DNA of 64,000 bases from Pelagibacterium luteolum (GCF_900100665.1 NZ_FNCS01000001.1:665119-729118); one strand, 5' to 3'; shown: positions 43,845-57,111, counted from the stretch's first letter. Numbers and translations: made by a program. Notes: generated by a model not told the origin, from the sequence alone.

Positions 43845-44759
43845 TTATGCAAAGCGTATCCCGACAAGCGCCTCCGAAACATCCCAGAGCTGGCTGGCTT
43901 TTGCGCTGTCGAGGGCCTGTGGCGGCGGGGTTTCCTGGGTGGGATAGCCGCGGGTGCCGCCGAGCCGGTCGGGGCCGTAATAGGCACCATCGCGCGCATT
44001 GGGGTCGGTGGCGGCATAAAGCGTTGGCAGTGCGCCTTGCGAGGCGGGCTGAAAAAGGAAGGGCAGCATCCGGCGCGTGAGCCCGGCAAAGCTCCAACGG
44101 GCGGCCTGATTGGGGATGAGATCGGTGCGGGAAATGCCTGGATGCGCGCCCATGCTCTCGATGCCCCATCCTGCAGCCCTGCTGCGGCGGGCCAACTCGA
44201 ACGCAAACATGATGCAGGCGAGCTTGGACTGGCTATAGACCTTCATGGCGTCGTAACTGCGTTCGGCCTGCAGGTCGGAAAAATCAATAGCACCGCTCCG
44301 CGCGGCGACGCTCCCAAGGGTTATGACGCGCGGGTTCGTGCCCTTCTTGAGCAGCGGCATCAGATGGGCGGTGAGGGCGAAATGACCGAGATAATTTGTG
44401 CCCAATTGCAATTCAAAGCCGTCGCTCGTGGTCCGTCGCTCGGGCGGGGTCATAACGCCGGCATTGTTGATGAGAATATCGAGGTGCGGTTGCTCAGCGG
44501 CGAGCTGCTCGGCAAAACGGGCAACAGAGGCGAGATCGCCGAGGTCTAAAAGTCCAAAGCGCACCGATGCGCGTGGATGGCTCGCCTTGATCCTTGCGAC
44601 GGCTTCGGCGCCCTTTTTGGCGTTGCGGCCCGCAAGCACGACATTAGCGCCTGCGCCGGCCAGTGCCAGAGCGTCTTCATAACCGATGCCGCCGGTGCCG
44701 GTGACCACGGCCGTGCGGCCTGATTGCGAGGGGATGTTGGCTGTTGTCCATTTCGTCAT
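43845..44759 (-). CDS. short-chain dehydrogenase/reductase (SDR)
   Basis: The product is a 304-residue NAD(P)-dependent oxidoreductase. The cofactor motif is TAVVTGTGGIGYEDALALAG (the usual TGxxxGxG), ILINNAGVM is the NNAG motif, and the catalytic Tyr-Lys is YSQSKLACIMFAFEL. It resembles the WW-oxidoreductase/retinol dehydrogenase type. ATG 44759 fits the family; the frame to 44864 runs into the spacer. It follows an AraC-type regulator by 125 bases on the same strand, a common arrangement for an inducible reductase and its activator. Confidence 0.88.
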   Translation of the reverse strand: MTKWTTANIPSQSGRTAVVTGTGGIGYEDALALAGAGANVVLAGRNAKKGAEAVARIKASHPRASVRFGLLDLGDLASVARFAEQLAAEQPHLDILINNAGVMTPPERRTTSDGFELQLGTNYLGHFALTAHLMPLLKKGTNPRVITLGSVAARSGAIDFSDLQAERSYDAMKVYSQSKLACIMFAFELARRSRAAGWGIESMGAHPGISRTDLIPNQAARWSFAGLTRRMLPFLFQPASQGALPTLYAATDPNARDGAYYGPDRLGGTRGYPTQETPPPQALDSAKASQLWDVSEALVGIRFA

Positions 44760-44884
44760 CGGTTGTCCTTGCCGTTCAGCTGTTGGAGAAACTGAAGCCA
44801 TGATGGCGAACCGGGGCCGAAACGGCCATGCCGGAACATTCAGGAAACTTGCCTGATCCTCCAATGCTGCACGATGGGATCCTG

Positions 44885-45793
44885 CTAGGACGGCATCGCG
44901 ACCGGTGTGAGCGATCGAATGCTCATCGTATCGTGCTTGGGCGGCACGCCGAAGGCGCGGGAATATTCACGGCTGAATTGCGAGGGACTTTCATAGCCGA
45001 CGCGATAGGCGGCCTCGGTGACGTTTACGGCATCGGAAAACATCAGCCGCCGCGCTTCGAGCAGACGCAATTGCTTTTGGAATTGCAGCGGCGTCATCGC
45101 GGTCAGCGCCTTGAAGTGGTGGTAAAACGATGACGGGCTCATACCGGCGGCAACGGCCAGACGATCGATCGAGAGGCGTTGGGTATAGTGCTCGCGCAAC
45201 AGCCAGATGGCGCGCGCGATACGGGCGAGATGGGTTTCGGGCAGCGCCTGGCGGCAAATGGCGCCGCCATGGGGACCGCTCAGGAGCCAATAATAGATTT
45301 CCCGCAATATCGCCGGGTAGAGAATGGGGATCGCCTGCGGCGTCTCGGCCAGCCTGAGCAGCCGCCCGATGCAGTCGGCAAGGGCATCGCCGATGTCGAT
45401 GACGAATGCCGCGGGGCCGTCGGTTTGTGGGGCGACTGGCGGATGGTCCATGTGCTCGAAGACGTCGCGCAGGATCGCGGGGTCGATATCTATGGTGACG
45501 CCGATAAAGGGTTCATTAGGACTGGAGGCGACGATGCGGCCGCAGGCCGGGGTCTCCATGCTGACGATCAGGGCCTGCATGACACCATATTCGAGCGTGT
45601 CGTCTCCCACCAAGAGCTCTTTGCCACCCTGGACCACCACGCAGAGCGAGGGGCGATAAAGGGCATGATTGGCATCGACGGTGCGAAATGACCGCAGGAC
45701 ATGGGCGCCGCCCGTGGGCAAGGGGAAATGGCCCTCACCGCCGCCCTGGGCATCTACGAAGCTGGTGACTGCGCTCAGAAGTGTCGAGGTCAT
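44885..45793 (-). CDS. AraC family transcriptional regulator (YqhC-like)
   Basis: The product is a 302-residue activator. The N-terminal AraC_N cupin (about residues 20-175) has PSLCVVVQGGKELLVGDDTL, and the C-terminal pair of helix-turn-helices (about 190-290) has LSIDRLAVAAGMSPSSFYHH and VTEAAYRVGYESPSQFSREY. The layout is that of YqhC, an aldehyde-responsive activator of reductases. The SDR gene downstream is the likely target. The 127-base spacer before it shows no special structure. Confidence 0.88.
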   Translation of the reverse strand: MTSTLLSAVTSFVDAQGGGEGHFPLPTGGAHVLRSFRTVDANHALYRPSLCVVVQGGKELLVGDDTLEYGVMQALIVSMETPACGRIVASSPNEPFIGVTIDIDPAILRDVFEHMDHPPVAPQTDGPAAFVIDIGDALADCIGRLLRLAETPQAIPILYPAILREIYYWLLSGPHGGAICRQALPETHLARIARAIWLLREHYTQRLSIDRLAVAAGMSPSSFYHHFKALTAMTPLQFQKQLRLLEARRLMFSDAVNVTEAAYRVGYESPSQFSREYSRAFGVPPKHDTMSIRSLTPVAMPS

Positions 45794-45920
45794 ATTTGGC
45801 TCCGGTCAGGCCGTGTCGGCGGGCGGGATAACGCAAAGATCGGACAGCGTGCTGGTCAAGCGCCATCATGCCAAGGTATCGGGCCATGCTCAAATGCTTT
45901 TGACTGGCTCCGGTAAGAGC

Positions 45921-46421
45921 CTAGACCGCCAAAGCTATTTCCTGCCTGAAGGCATCGACAAGAAACGGCGCCATCCGCATGGCGATGGCGAGTTTCTCCT
46001 CATCATAGTGATGTTCGACATCGAGGATCGCGATGGTGCCGAGAAGAGTGTTCTGGGCAATGATCGGCACATTGATGGCCGAGCCAAGACCTAGGCTGGC
46101 GATCAGTTCGTGATCGAAATACGCCCAGCGAATGGCGTCCATGTCCCGACCGAGAAAGGGTTGACGCTTCCTGATCACCAGATCGCCCCACGGCGTTTCG
46201 CCCATTTTCTTTCGGCCCGACACCGGGTAGGCGGCCGGATTGTTGCTCCAGAAGCGCTGGACCTCCTGCCCGCCGGGCAGCATGATCAAGAGCGTAAAGA
46301 GCTTGTGCCCGACGAGGTTCTGGAGTGCCTGATCGACGGCGTCGTAAAGCGCCGGACGGTCACCGGTGGCCAGAACGTGATGGAGGCCGTCGAAGACTTC
46401 GATCTGAGATTGAAAAGACAC
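45921..46421 (-). CDS. GAF domain protein
   Basis: The product is a 166-residue cytoplasmic protein made of one GAF domain (about residues 15-160), with GHKLFTLLIMLPGGQEVQRF and LGLGSAINVPIIAQNTLLGT as its main strands. GAF domains bind small ligands such as cyclic nucleotides or bilins; no chromophore Cys is seen. There is no output domain. The start is GTG 46421 with AAGGA 10 bases upstream. It is separated from rpsA by a strong terminator, so it is its own unit or read from an internal promoter. Confidence 0.8.
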   Translation of the reverse strand: MSFQSQIEVFDGLHHVLATGDRPALYDAVDQALQNLVGHKLFTLLIMLPGGQEVQRFWSNNPAAYPVSGRKKMGETPWGDLVIRKRQPFLGRDMDAIRWAYFDHELIASLGLGSAINVPIIAQNTLLGTIAILDVEHHYDEEKLAIAMRMAPFLVDAFRQEIALAV

Positions 46422-46455
46422 GAGCGGGAATTCCTTGCTGACGACGGACAGTTAG

Positions 46456-46484
46456 AAAAAAGGCCCGCGCTTGCGCGCGAGCCT
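46456..46484 (-). terminator. intrinsic terminator of rpsA
   Basis: On the minus strand GGCTCGCGC pairs with GCGCGGGCC around GCAA and runs into TTTTTT. It begins 84 bases after the rpsA stop. Confidence 0.85.
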
Positions 46485-46567
46485 CATGAAAGTCGGACAC
46501 ACTTGTATGGTCGCGCTGCCGAACAGGAAAAGTGGGAGCCACCTTTCCTTCGCAGCACTCCGTGTGC

Positions 46568-48271
46568 TTACTTCTTGTCGGCGCCCTTGAGGGCTGCGCC
46601 GAGGATGTCGCCGAGCGAAGCGCCCGAATCCGACGAACCGTACTGTGCAACGGCTTCTTTTTCTTCGGCGATTTCGAGCGCCTTGATCGAGAGGCCGATA
46701 CGACGGGTCTTCTTGTCGAACTGGATGATACGCGCATCGAGCTTTTCGCCGACGGCGAAGCGCTCGGGGCGCTGATCTTCACGGTCACGCGACAGATCCG
46801 AACGACGGATGAAGGCGGTCAGATCGGTTTCTGCGATCCGGACTTCCACGCCACCATCGTTAACGGCGGTAACCGTTGCGGTGACGATGGCGCCCTTGCG
46901 CAGACCATCCGAACCCGAAGCGGCATCAGCCATCGCGTCGGAACCAAGCTGCTTGATACCAAGCGAGATGCGTTCCTTTTCGATGTCGACGTCGAGGACC
47001 TTGGCCTTGACGATATCGCCACGGTTGTAGTCTTCGAGGGCTTCTTCACCCGGACGGTTCCAATCGAGATCGGAGAGGTGGACCATGCCGTCCACATCGC
47101 CGTCGAGACCAATGAACAGGCCGAATTCGGTCTTGTTCTTGACTTCGCCTTCGATCTCGGCGCCGATCGGGAACTTGTCGGCAAAGCTTTCCCACGGGTT
47201 CGACAGGGTCTGCTTGAGACCGAGCGAGATGCGGCGCTTTTCCGGATCGACTTCCAGGACCATGACTTCGACTTCCTGGGAGGTCGAAACGATCTTGCCC
47301 GGATGGACGTTCTTTTTGGTCCAGCTCATTTCCGAAACGTGGATCAGGCCTTCGATGCCTGGCTCCAGCTCGACGAATGCGCCGTAGTCGGTGATGTTGG
47401 TCACGCGGCCAGTGAACTTGGCGTTGACAGGATACTTGGCTGCAATGCCTTCCCAAGGATCGGCCTGGAGCTGCTTCATGCCCAGCGAAATACGATGGCT
47501 TTCCTGATTGACGCGGATGATCTGGACCTTGATGGTCTCGCCGATCGAAAGCACTTCGTTGGGATGGTTGACGCGACGCCATGCAATGTCGGTGACGTGC
47601 AGGAGGCCGTCGATGCCGCCCAGATCGACGAACGCGCCGTAATCGGTGATGTTCTTGACGACACCCTCGACAACCTGGCCTTCTTCGAGCTGCTGGACGA
47701 TTTCCGAACGCTGTTCAGCGCGCGACTCTTCGAGAATGGCACGACGCGAAACGACGATATTGCCGCGACGCTTGTCCATCTTGAGGATCTGGAAGGGCTG
47801 CGGCACGTTCATGAGCGGAGCGATGTCGCGGATCGGACGGATATCGACCTGCGAACGCGGCAGGAAGGCCACGGCGCCGTCGAGATCGACGGTGAAGCCA
47901 CCCTTGACCTGATTGAAGATCTGGCCTTCGACCTTCTCGTTCTTTTCGTAAAGAACTTCGAGGCGGACCCAGCTCTCTTCGCGGCGAGCCTTCTCGCGCG
48001 ACAGAACGGCTTCGCCGGCAGCGTTTTCAACGCGGTCGACGTAAACTTCGACTTCCGAGCCAACGGCGATCGTGCCGTCGCGGCCAGCGGCGCCGAATTC
48101 CTTCATCGGCACGCGGCCTTCGGTCTTGAGACCGACGTCGATGATTGCAAGGTCCTTCTCGATCGCGACGACCTTGCCCTTGACGACGGTACCCTCGACG
48201 GGATCGACGTCCTGAAAGCTCTCCATAAGGAGCTGTTCGAAATCTTCAGCAGAAATAGTCTGGTTAGCCAT
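46568..48271 (-). CDS. rpsA: 30S ribosomal protein S1
   Basis: The product is a 567-residue RNA-binding protein of six S1 repeats, each with the GxVxxITDYGAFVDLG-type core (for example VVEGVVKNITDYGAFVDLG and KFTGRVTNITDYGAFVELEP). It binds the mRNA leader and brings it to the 30S subunit. ATG 48271 (MANQTISAEDFEQLL) is the family start; 25 extra codons are in frame upstream. The order cmk then rpsA is conserved in bacteria; 270 bases lie between them with no gene seen. A terminator follows at 46456-46484. Confidence 0.97.
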   Translation of the reverse strand: MANQTISAEDFEQLLMESFQDVDPVEGTVVKGKVVAIEKDLAIIDVGLKTEGRVPMKEFGAAGRDGTIAVGSEVEVYVDRVENAAGEAVLSREKARREESWVRLEVLYEKNEKVEGQIFNQVKGGFTVDLDGAVAFLPRSQVDIRPIRDIAPLMNVPQPFQILKMDKRRGNIVVSRRAILEESRAEQRSEIVQQLEEGQVVEGVVKNITDYGAFVDLGGIDGLLHVTDIAWRRVNHPNEVLSIGETIKVQIIRVNQESHRISLGMKQLQADPWEGIAAKYPVNAKFTGRVTNITDYGAFVELEPGIEGLIHVSEMSWTKKNVHPGKIVSTSQEVEVMVLEVDPEKRRISLGLKQTLSNPWESFADKFPIGAEIEGEVKNKTEFGLFIGLDGDVDGMVHLSDLDWNRPGEEALEDYNRGDIVKAKVLDVDIEKERISLGIKQLGSDAMADAASGSDGLRKGAIVTATVTAVNDGGVEVRIAETDLTAFIRRSDLSRDREDQRPERFAVGEKLDARIIQFDKKTRRIGLSIKALEIAEEKEAVAQYGSSDSGASLGDILGAALKGADKK

Positions 48272-48541
48272 TAAAACTCCATTCCGGACATTTGGCCGGA
48301 ACATATCGGGTTGGTGTTGACGATAGTGTGCGACTGCCAATGACAAGCAGCGTTATCGGCACGATATGGGACCGAAACGCTTGATGATCAACCGGCAATG
48401 TATAGGCTAGGGCACCACGGGGACGCTAAGGCCAGCAACGCTTCCAGGACCGAGCGGCGTGCGCGCGACCCAAAAACCCTGCGGCGGTCTCCGGCGTGAA
48501 ATGTTGTCGGCCCAAGGCCGCAAGTTTGGATTTTGCAACGC

Positions 48542-50616
<2,075 letters not shown>

Positions 50617-50901
50617 TTACGAGCGGCGATCAGTGGGCTTTTGCCTTGAGCCAAGCCAATAGATCGATCCCACAATGCCTGTGGCGAAACCGATGGCAGC
50701 GCCGGCCAGGGCCGAGAACCCGATCAGCAGCATTTCGCCGCCGCGCGCATCGCCCTCGGACCACGTAAGGAGTGCGAACGCTACGCCAAGCCCGATCAAA
50801 AGGCCGGTCGCCGCGGCGCTGCCGATAATCAGCGCGCAGCCGGCCATATCCCAAAAGGTGCGGGGCCAGTCTGCCTTGGGGATCGTTTTTAGGCCCAGCA
50901 C
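50617..50901 (-). CDS. small membrane protein of unknown function
   Basis: The product has 94 residues and two predicted transmembrane helices (about 18-42 and 58-82), with AGCALIIGSAAATGLLIGLG and LAGAAIGFATGIVGSIYWLG. No family is recognised. It sits between a secreted unknown and aroA, on the same strand. Relatives often have a zinc-ribbon protein at this place before aroA; this one lacks Cys pairs and is not that. Codon use is like its neighbours. Confidence 0.55.
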   Translation of the reverse strand: MLGLKTIPKADWPRTFWDMAGCALIIGSAAATGLLIGLGVAFALLTWSEGDARGGEMLLIGFSALAGAAIGFATGIVGSIYWLGSRQKPTDRRS

Positions 50902-50910
50902 GAAAAATCC

Positions 50911-51561
50911 TTACGGCGCGTCGTCGATGATGATGTCGCAATCGGGCTCGAAGCCGCCGGCTTCGACGGCTTCATTGCACTCGTCGAGCGCCGATTGGCG
51001 TGTGTCCTCGCCGCTCCACATGGACCATGCCGTGGTGTTTTGCGAGCGGGCGACGACGATGGGGCCGTCCATCTGGGGCGCGCTCTGAACGAAGGCGTAC
51101 ATGGCTTCGTGGGAGAGTTCCGGGGCGCCCTCGATGTCCTCATCGGGCAGGACCTGGCCGAGCAGTCGACACTCGGAATCCTCGGGGCTCCGCTCGGCTT
51201 CGCAATCGCTTAACGCGGAGCGTTCGGCGGCATCCAGCGTGTGGAGCCCGGTGCGCAAATGGATCGAGAGTTGCTGCGAATTTTCGGGCAGGAAAGCGTA
51301 GATGGCGCCGAAAAAGTGATCTTCGCCTATGGTGTCCACGAGCATGGCGCTGAGGTTTTGCACCGCGTCTGGCTGCAGACCGTCATTGGAGATGACGAGT
51401 TGGTAGCCTTCCGGGTCGGGAAGGGCGTCCAGGGCGTCGTCCGAGGTCATGGTTCGCGCGGCGGCGGGGGTTGCGAGCGCGAGGAGGGTAGCGAGGGCCA
51501 GTCCCATCGATCGTCCAATATGCGTGCCATTTGGATTGGCTTCGATCCCTAATTTGCCCAT
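50911..51561 (-). CDS. secreted protein of unknown function
   Basis: The product has 216 residues. A signal sequence with an extended start (about 1-35, ends ATPAAA) is followed by an acidic mature part with four Cys (SDCEAERSPEDSECRL and DECNEAVEAGGFEPDC), which could form disulfides. The final part (about 165-216) resembles the short Cys-containing repeat of DUF4189-like proteins (ALDECNEAVEAGG) but not enough to name it. ATG 51561 has AGAGGAG 9 bases upstream; ATG 51507 would give a more typical signal peptide but a weak ribosome site. It lies 9 bases before the small membrane protein gene. Confidence 0.6.
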   Translation of the reverse strand: MGKLGIEANPNGTHIGRSMGLALATLLALATPAAARTMTSDDALDALPDPEGYQLVISNDGLQPDAVQNLSAMLVDTIGEDHFFGAIYAFLPENSQQLSIHLRTGLHTLDAAERSALSDCEAERSPEDSECRLLGQVLPDEDIEGAPELSHEAMYAFVQSAPQMDGPIVVARSQNTTAWSMWSGEDTRQSALDECNEAVEAGGFEPDCDIIIDDAP

Positions 51562-51673
51562 GGACGTGATCTCCTCTCGCTGTGAACCGCGAGGCTAACG
51601 CCGCGATGGGGCGTGTGGTTTCCCAAGGGCGACACCGCGGCGGAATTTGTTCACTTGGTTGGTGCCGCGTGGG

Positions 51674-51694
51674 CCCTCGGGTCGAGCCCGAGGG
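51674..51694. repeat. short palindrome after ureC
   Basis: CCCTCGGG TCGAG CCCGAGGG, nearly the same as the palindrome after mipZ (40356-40381). It is 17 bases past the ureC stop, and no T-run follows. It may slow transcription but is not a classic terminator. Confidence 0.6.
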
Positions 51695-51710
51695 TTACGG
51701 GTAGAGGTGC

Positions 51711-53423
<1,713 letters not shown>

Positions 53424-53560
53424 GAAGCGGCTCCTTATGGGGCTCGATGGTACAATTTGAGTGCGTCTGGACGTCTCGAAACTGCATGCAACTCTAGTGG
53501 GACTTGCTCGTTTGTAGGCTCCAGAGGGGCGGTCAACGCAAACCCAAATGGAGAATGAAA

Positions 53561-54238
53561 ATGAAAAAGCTCTCTGCTCTTGCTCTTGGTACGGCACTGA
53601 CTCTGTCGATGCCGCTCGCAGCTCTCGCACAGGATACGAGCGTTGGCGTCGACGCCGGCGCTAACGTTGGCGTCGAAGCTGGTGACGACACCAGCGTCGA
53701 TGCTGGGGTGGATGCCGGTGCCGATGTCGATGCCGACACCGACGCGACGTCCACTGAAGTGGAAGCCGGTGCGGACGCCATGGCTGGCGCTGGTGCCGAA
53801 CTGTCCGAATACAGCTTCGGTGACCTCGACGCCGCCCTCCAGGGCGCTGCCGCTGCCGATCTGTCGGGCGTGACTGCAGATACCGAAATCGAAATCGTAT
53901 CCGTGTCTTCGCTGAGCGATGACGGTGAATTCACCGCCTCCGCTTTCGCTGATGCTCACGCCGAGTTCGAGGCCGATATCGCAACGCTTCAGGGCAACGT
54001 CGAAGGCAATGCCGACATCGTCGCCGCGCTCGAAGCCGAAGGCTATGCCTCTGACGACGTCGTTGGCGTGTGGAGCCAGGCCGATGGTTCGTTGACCGTC
54101 TTTGTCGACGACAGCGCCCATGCCGATATGGAAGGCGGGGCTGCGACCGAAACCGAAATGAATTCGGACGCTGCTGCCGGGGCCGAAGCTGAAGCTGGAG
54201 CCGATGCTGCAGCCGAAGGCGAAGTGACGACCCAGTAA
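53561..54238 (+). CDS. acidic Ala/Asp-rich secreted protein
   Basis: The product has 225 residues. The signal peptide is [18 protein letters not shown] to LAALA (cut before QD). A low-complexity segment (about 25-75) is built from short units such as VDAGA, VEAGDD and DVDADTDA. A central unique part (about 80-180) has [20 protein letters not shown] and [16 protein letters not shown], and the tail is Ala/Glu-rich again. The mature protein is very acidic with no Cys and almost no basic residue. ATG 53561 has GGAG 7 bases upstream. It has its own terminator and splits the urease operon. The role is unknown; calcium binding or salt adaptation are guesses. Confidence 0.7.
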   Translation: MKKLSALALGTALTLSMPLAALAQDTSVGVDAGANVGVEAGDDTSVDAGVDAGADVDADTDATSTEVEAGADAMAGAGAELSEYSFGDLDAALQGAAAADLSGVTADTEIEIVSVSSLSDDGEFTASAFADAHAEFEADIATLQGNVEGNADIVAALEAEGYASDDVVGVWSQADGSLTVFVDDSAHADMEGGAATETEMNSDAAAGAEAEAGADAAAEGEVTTQ

Positions 54239-54264
54239 AACGGACTTTTCTGTCCGTCTCGAAT

Positions 54265-54294
54265 GGCGGGGTGCGCAAGCGCCCCGCCTTTTTG
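54265..54294 (+). terminator. intrinsic terminator of the acidic protein gene
   Basis: GGCGGGGTGC GCAA GCGCCCCGCC, followed by TTTTT. It starts 27 bases after the stop. It lies just past the 3' end of ureB on the other strand (stop at 54326). Confidence 0.85.
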
Positions 54295-54325
54295 TTTGCG
54301 CCGATGAATTCGGGCCGTTAGCCAT

Positions 54326-54637
54326 TCAGCGGTCCAAAGCGCCCGAGACCATCTGGCGAAAACCATAGACGCGCCGGTCGCCATCAAGGGGAATGAGGGT
54401 GACTTCGCGGGTTTGGCCGGGCTCGAAGCGAACGGCGGTGCCGGCCGGTATATCGAGCCGCATGCCGCGCACGGCGTCGCGGTCGAAGGCCAGCCCGGCA
54501 TTGGTCTCAAAGAAATGATAATGGCTGCCGACCTGGATGGGACGGTCGCCGGTATTGGCGACCTCGATGGTAACAGCCTCGCGCCCAGGATTGAGCTCGA
54601 TATCGCCGGCTTTCGGGATGATTTCGCCCGGGATCAT
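54326..54637 (-). CDS. ureB: urease subunit beta
   Basis: The product is a 103-residue structural subunit of urease. It starts [20 protein letters not shown] and has the family block [20 protein letters not shown], then [20 protein letters not shown]. It packs with UreA and UreC. ATG 54637 is 6 bases from GGAGG; ATG 54640 is too close. It overlaps or abuts the hupE-like gene. UreC does not follow directly but lies beyond the inserted acidic protein gene. Confidence 0.95.
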   Translation of the reverse strand: MIPGEIIPKAGDIELNPGREAVTIEVANTGDRPIQVGSHYHFFETNAGLAFDRDAVRGMRLDIPAGTAVRFEPGQTREVTLIPLDGDRRVYGFRQMVSGALDR

Positions 54638-54639
54638 CA

Positions 54640-55245
54640 TCAACCTCCGATCGCCAGCCACAGCCCGCCCAGAGCCGTGAGGCCACCGGCGAGCCGTGTG
54701 GCGATGGCCCCGCGCGTGGTGGCCAGAAGACGGCCCGCGACAAGCCCGAGCGCAATGCCGGCAGCGTGCAGCAGCGCCGTGGCGACGAGAAAGCCGGCGG
54801 CATAGCCAAGAGCGCCCGCTTCGCCCATTTCGCCGCCATGCGCGTGGCCGTGAAACAGCGCGAAGAACGCAACGACAGCCGCAACGCCTGCAGTGGGGAG
54901 CGGCAGGGCGAGGGCAACCATGATGCCGATAAAGATCACCGAGGCGAGAATGACGGGTTCAACGAAGGGCAGCGGCACGCCCAGGATGGCGGCGGCAAAG
55001 CCGATGGCCATGGTGGCAACGAACGCGGCGGGCACGGCCCAGAGCGCCTTGTGCGAGCCGTCCATCGCGCCGACGCTGGCCGCCCAGAGGCCGACGGCGA
55101 CCATGGCGAGGATATGATCGAGCCCGAACAGCGGATGGGTAAACCCGGCCATGAACGAGCCGTGCTCGACGGGATCGAGATGGGCAAAGGCTGGCGCCGT
55201 CATTGCGGCGAGGGTGATGGCTGCGGCAGCGATGCGCTTGATCAT
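54640..55245 (-). CDS. HupE/UreJ family nickel permease
   Basis: The product is a 201-residue inner-membrane protein. A signal-like N-terminus (1-21) ends in [11 protein letters not shown], and the family mark [19 protein letters not shown] carries the metal-binding HxxxxDH. A His-rich loop [16 protein letters not shown] precedes the last helices. About six transmembrane segments are seen. Within the urease operon it most likely brings nickel for UreC. It is between ureA and ureB, an arrangement found in several rhizobia. Confidence 0.88.
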   Translation of the reverse strand: MIKRIAAAAITLAAMTAPAFAHLDPVEHGSFMAGFTHPLFGLDHILAMVAVGLWAASVGAMDGSHKALWAVPAAFVATMAIGFAAAILGVPLPFVEPVILASVIFIGIMVALALPLPTAGVAAVVAFFALFHGHAHGGEMGEAGALGYAAGFLVATALLHAAGIALGLVAGRLLATTRGAIATRLAGGLTALGGLWLAIGG

Positions 55246-55258
55246 GTGTTAATGCCCT

Positions 55259-55561
55259 TTAACGAATGGGATTGTGGACGGTGACGAGCTTTGTGCCGTC
55301 GGGAAAGGTCGCCTCGACCTGGATGTCGTGAATCATTTCGGCGATGCCCTCCATCACCTGATCGCGGGTGATGACATGGGCGCCCGCTTCCATCAATTCG
55401 GGCACGGGGCGGCCATCGCGGGCGCCCTCGACGACGAAATCGGTGATCAGTGCAATGGCTTCGGGGTGGTTGAGCTTGACCCCGCGTTCGAGCCTTTTGC
55501 GGGCGACAATGGCGGCCATGGAAATCAGGAGCTTGTCTTTTTCGCGCGGCGTGAGGTTCAT
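55259..55561 (-). CDS. ureA: urease subunit gamma
   Basis: The product is the 100-residue gamma subunit. It starts [20 protein letters not shown], has [20 protein letters not shown] and [20 protein letters not shown], and ends [11 protein letters not shown]; all are family marks. It follows ureD by 15 bases and precedes the hupE-like gene by 13. An AGGAGG-type ribosome site lies directly before ATG 55561. Confidence 0.96.
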   Translation of the reverse strand: MNLTPREKDKLLISMAAIVARKRLERGVKLNHPEAIALITDFVVEGARDGRPVPELMEAGAHVITRDQVMEGIAEMIHDIQVEATFPDGTKLVTVHNPIR

Positions 55562-55576
55562 GTTTCGCCTCCTTCT

Positions 55577-56407
55577 TTATAGCGACCAGAGTTTGGGGAC
55601 GGCCCCGGCACCCGAAAGGGCAGCGATGGCCGGCATGATGATCTTGCGCAGACGGTAACCCGAAACCCCTGTGGCGCGCAGAACGATCTTGTCCCCGATG
55701 CGCGAGACGCCCGCTGTGGGATGCCTGGAAACCAGCGCCTTGAGCTTTTCGATGTGCTGCTCGGAATCTGGCGCGACATAGCACAGCGTTGCATAGGCGC
55801 GCGCGCCATCCAGCAGCGCCATATTGGTGCGGCCCAGAATGTCGTCTGCGTCGAGGCGCGCGGCTTCGGCATGGATCAAATGACCGTCGCGATGGATGCG
55901 CCATCGGTCGGAAATGGCCGCGGAATGGGCATCTTCGCCATGTGCTTCGCGGCCGAGGATGACCGACTCCAAGCCGAGGAAGGTGGCATCCGGAGCCATA
56001 TCGACGGTGAGGGTGCGATCGAGCGCCGAGCCGTCGAACAAGATGGTTTCCTGCGGCAGCCAGTCGAGGCGGGCGCCGGCGCCGATATGAAGCGTCGAGG
56101 TGACATTGGCGGCGCCGGAAGTCGCGCGGTAAATGCGCTCGCAGGCCTGGGTTGTGACAACGAGATGGGTGCCAGGCGCGGCGCTGGCGCCCCAATCCAT
56201 GCGGTCACCGCCGGTCAGCCCGCCCGAGGTGTTGATGAGGACCGCTTCGAGCCAATTGCCATGGGTTTTGGGGACACGGATCTTGCCGCAGCCGAGCTGG
56301 TAGAGCGTATCGAGCACGGCCTTGCCGTCGCGCGGTTTGGTCGCGACGCGGGCTTCGCCGACGGCGCGTTGCAGCGCGGGACCATGGGCATTGGCAATAT
56401 GGAGCAT
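55577..56407 (-). CDS. ureD: urease accessory protein UreD
   Basis: The product is a 276-residue chaperone that holds apo-urease while UreF, UreG and UreE load nickel. LINTSGGLTGGDRMDWG, TTQACERIYRATSGAANV and WLPQETILFDGSALDRTL are UreD marks. It begins on the last base of urtE and is followed by ureA. The partner genes ureE, ureF and ureG are not in the window, so they must lie elsewhere if the enzyme is active. Confidence 0.94.
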   Translation of the reverse strand: MLHIANAHGPALQRAVGEARVATKPRDGKAVLDTLYQLGCGKIRVPKTHGNWLEAVLINTSGGLTGGDRMDWGASAAPGTHLVVTTQACERIYRATSGAANVTSTLHIGAGARLDWLPQETILFDGSALDRTLTVDMAPDATFLGLESVILGREAHGEDAHSAAISDRWRIHRDGHLIHAEAARLDADDILGRTNMALLDGARAYATLCYVAPDSEQHIEKLKALVSRHPTAGVSRIGDKIVLRATGVSGYRLRKIIMPAIAALSGAGAVPKLWSL

Positions 56408-57108
56408 CAGACCATCAAATGCCGTTTGACGTTGGGATCGTCGAGATCGGAGGCGGGTCCTTCGTGCATGATCTCACCGCGATCCATCACATAGATATGG
56501 TCGCTCAATTCCCGGCAGAAATCGAGATATTGTTCGACGAGAAGGATGGTCATGCCCATTTCGTCGCGCAGGAACTGCAGAGCGCGTCCGATGTCCTTGA
56601 TGATGGACGGTTGGATACCCTCGGTGGGTTCGTCGAGCACCAGAAGGCTGGGACGGGTGACCAGCGCGCGGCCGATGGCGAGCTGCTGCTGCTGGCCACC
56701 CGAAAGATCGCCGCCGCGACGGCCCAGCATGGATTTTAGCACCGGGAAAAGTTCAAAGATCGTCTCGGGGATCGAGCGGTCCTTGGGTTTCAGCGGTGCA
56801 TAGCCGGTGAGGAGGTTTTCCTTGACCGTTAAAAGCGGGAAGATCTCGCGACCTTGCGGCACATAGCCGATGCCCATACGGGCGCGGGCATAGGGGGCGC
56901 TGCGCTTGAGATCGCGTTCGGCAAGCGTGATGATGCCATTGGTGATGGGGTGCGTGCCGGTGATGGCGCGCAACAGCGAGGATTTGCCCACCCCGTTGCG
57001 GCCGAGAACCGAGGTGATCTTGTTGGGCTGGGCGGTGATCGAGACCTTTTTCAGCGCCTGGGCTGCGCCATAGTGGAGGTCGAGATCGGTGACGGTCAAA
57101 GTGGTCAT
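56407..57108 (-). CDS. urtE: urea ABC transporter ATP-binding protein UrtE
   Basis: The product is a 233-residue ATPase of the LivF/UrtE type. Walker A is VLGRNGVGKSSLLRA, the signature is LSGGQQQQLAIGRAL and Walker B is LLVLDEPTEGIQPSII; GYVPQGREIFPLLTV is a LivF-class block. It couples ATP to urea import through UrtBC. It follows urtD by 3 bases and shares one base with ureD. Confidence 0.94.
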   Translation of the reverse strand: MTTLTVTDLDLHYGAAQALKKVSITAQPNKITSVLGRNGVGKSSLLRAITGTHPITNGIITLAERDLKRSAPYARARMGIGYVPQGREIFPLLTVKENLLTGYAPLKPKDRSIPETIFELFPVLKSMLGRRGGDLSGGQQQQLAIGRALVTRPSLLVLDEPTEGIQPSIIKDIGRALQFLRDEMGMTILLVEQYLDFCRELSDHIYVMDRGEIMHEGPASDLDDPNVKRHLMV

Positions 57109-57111
57109 GGT

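Noticed and set aside
46532-48274. 580-codon open frame antisense to rpsA
   Set aside because: It is a mirror of the high-GC codon use of rpsA, has no ribosome site or family match, and is fully covered by a certain gene.
55249-55263. TTAA...TTAA pair between hupE and ureA
   Set aside because: The spacing is six bases, not seven, and it lies inside a tight operon junction.
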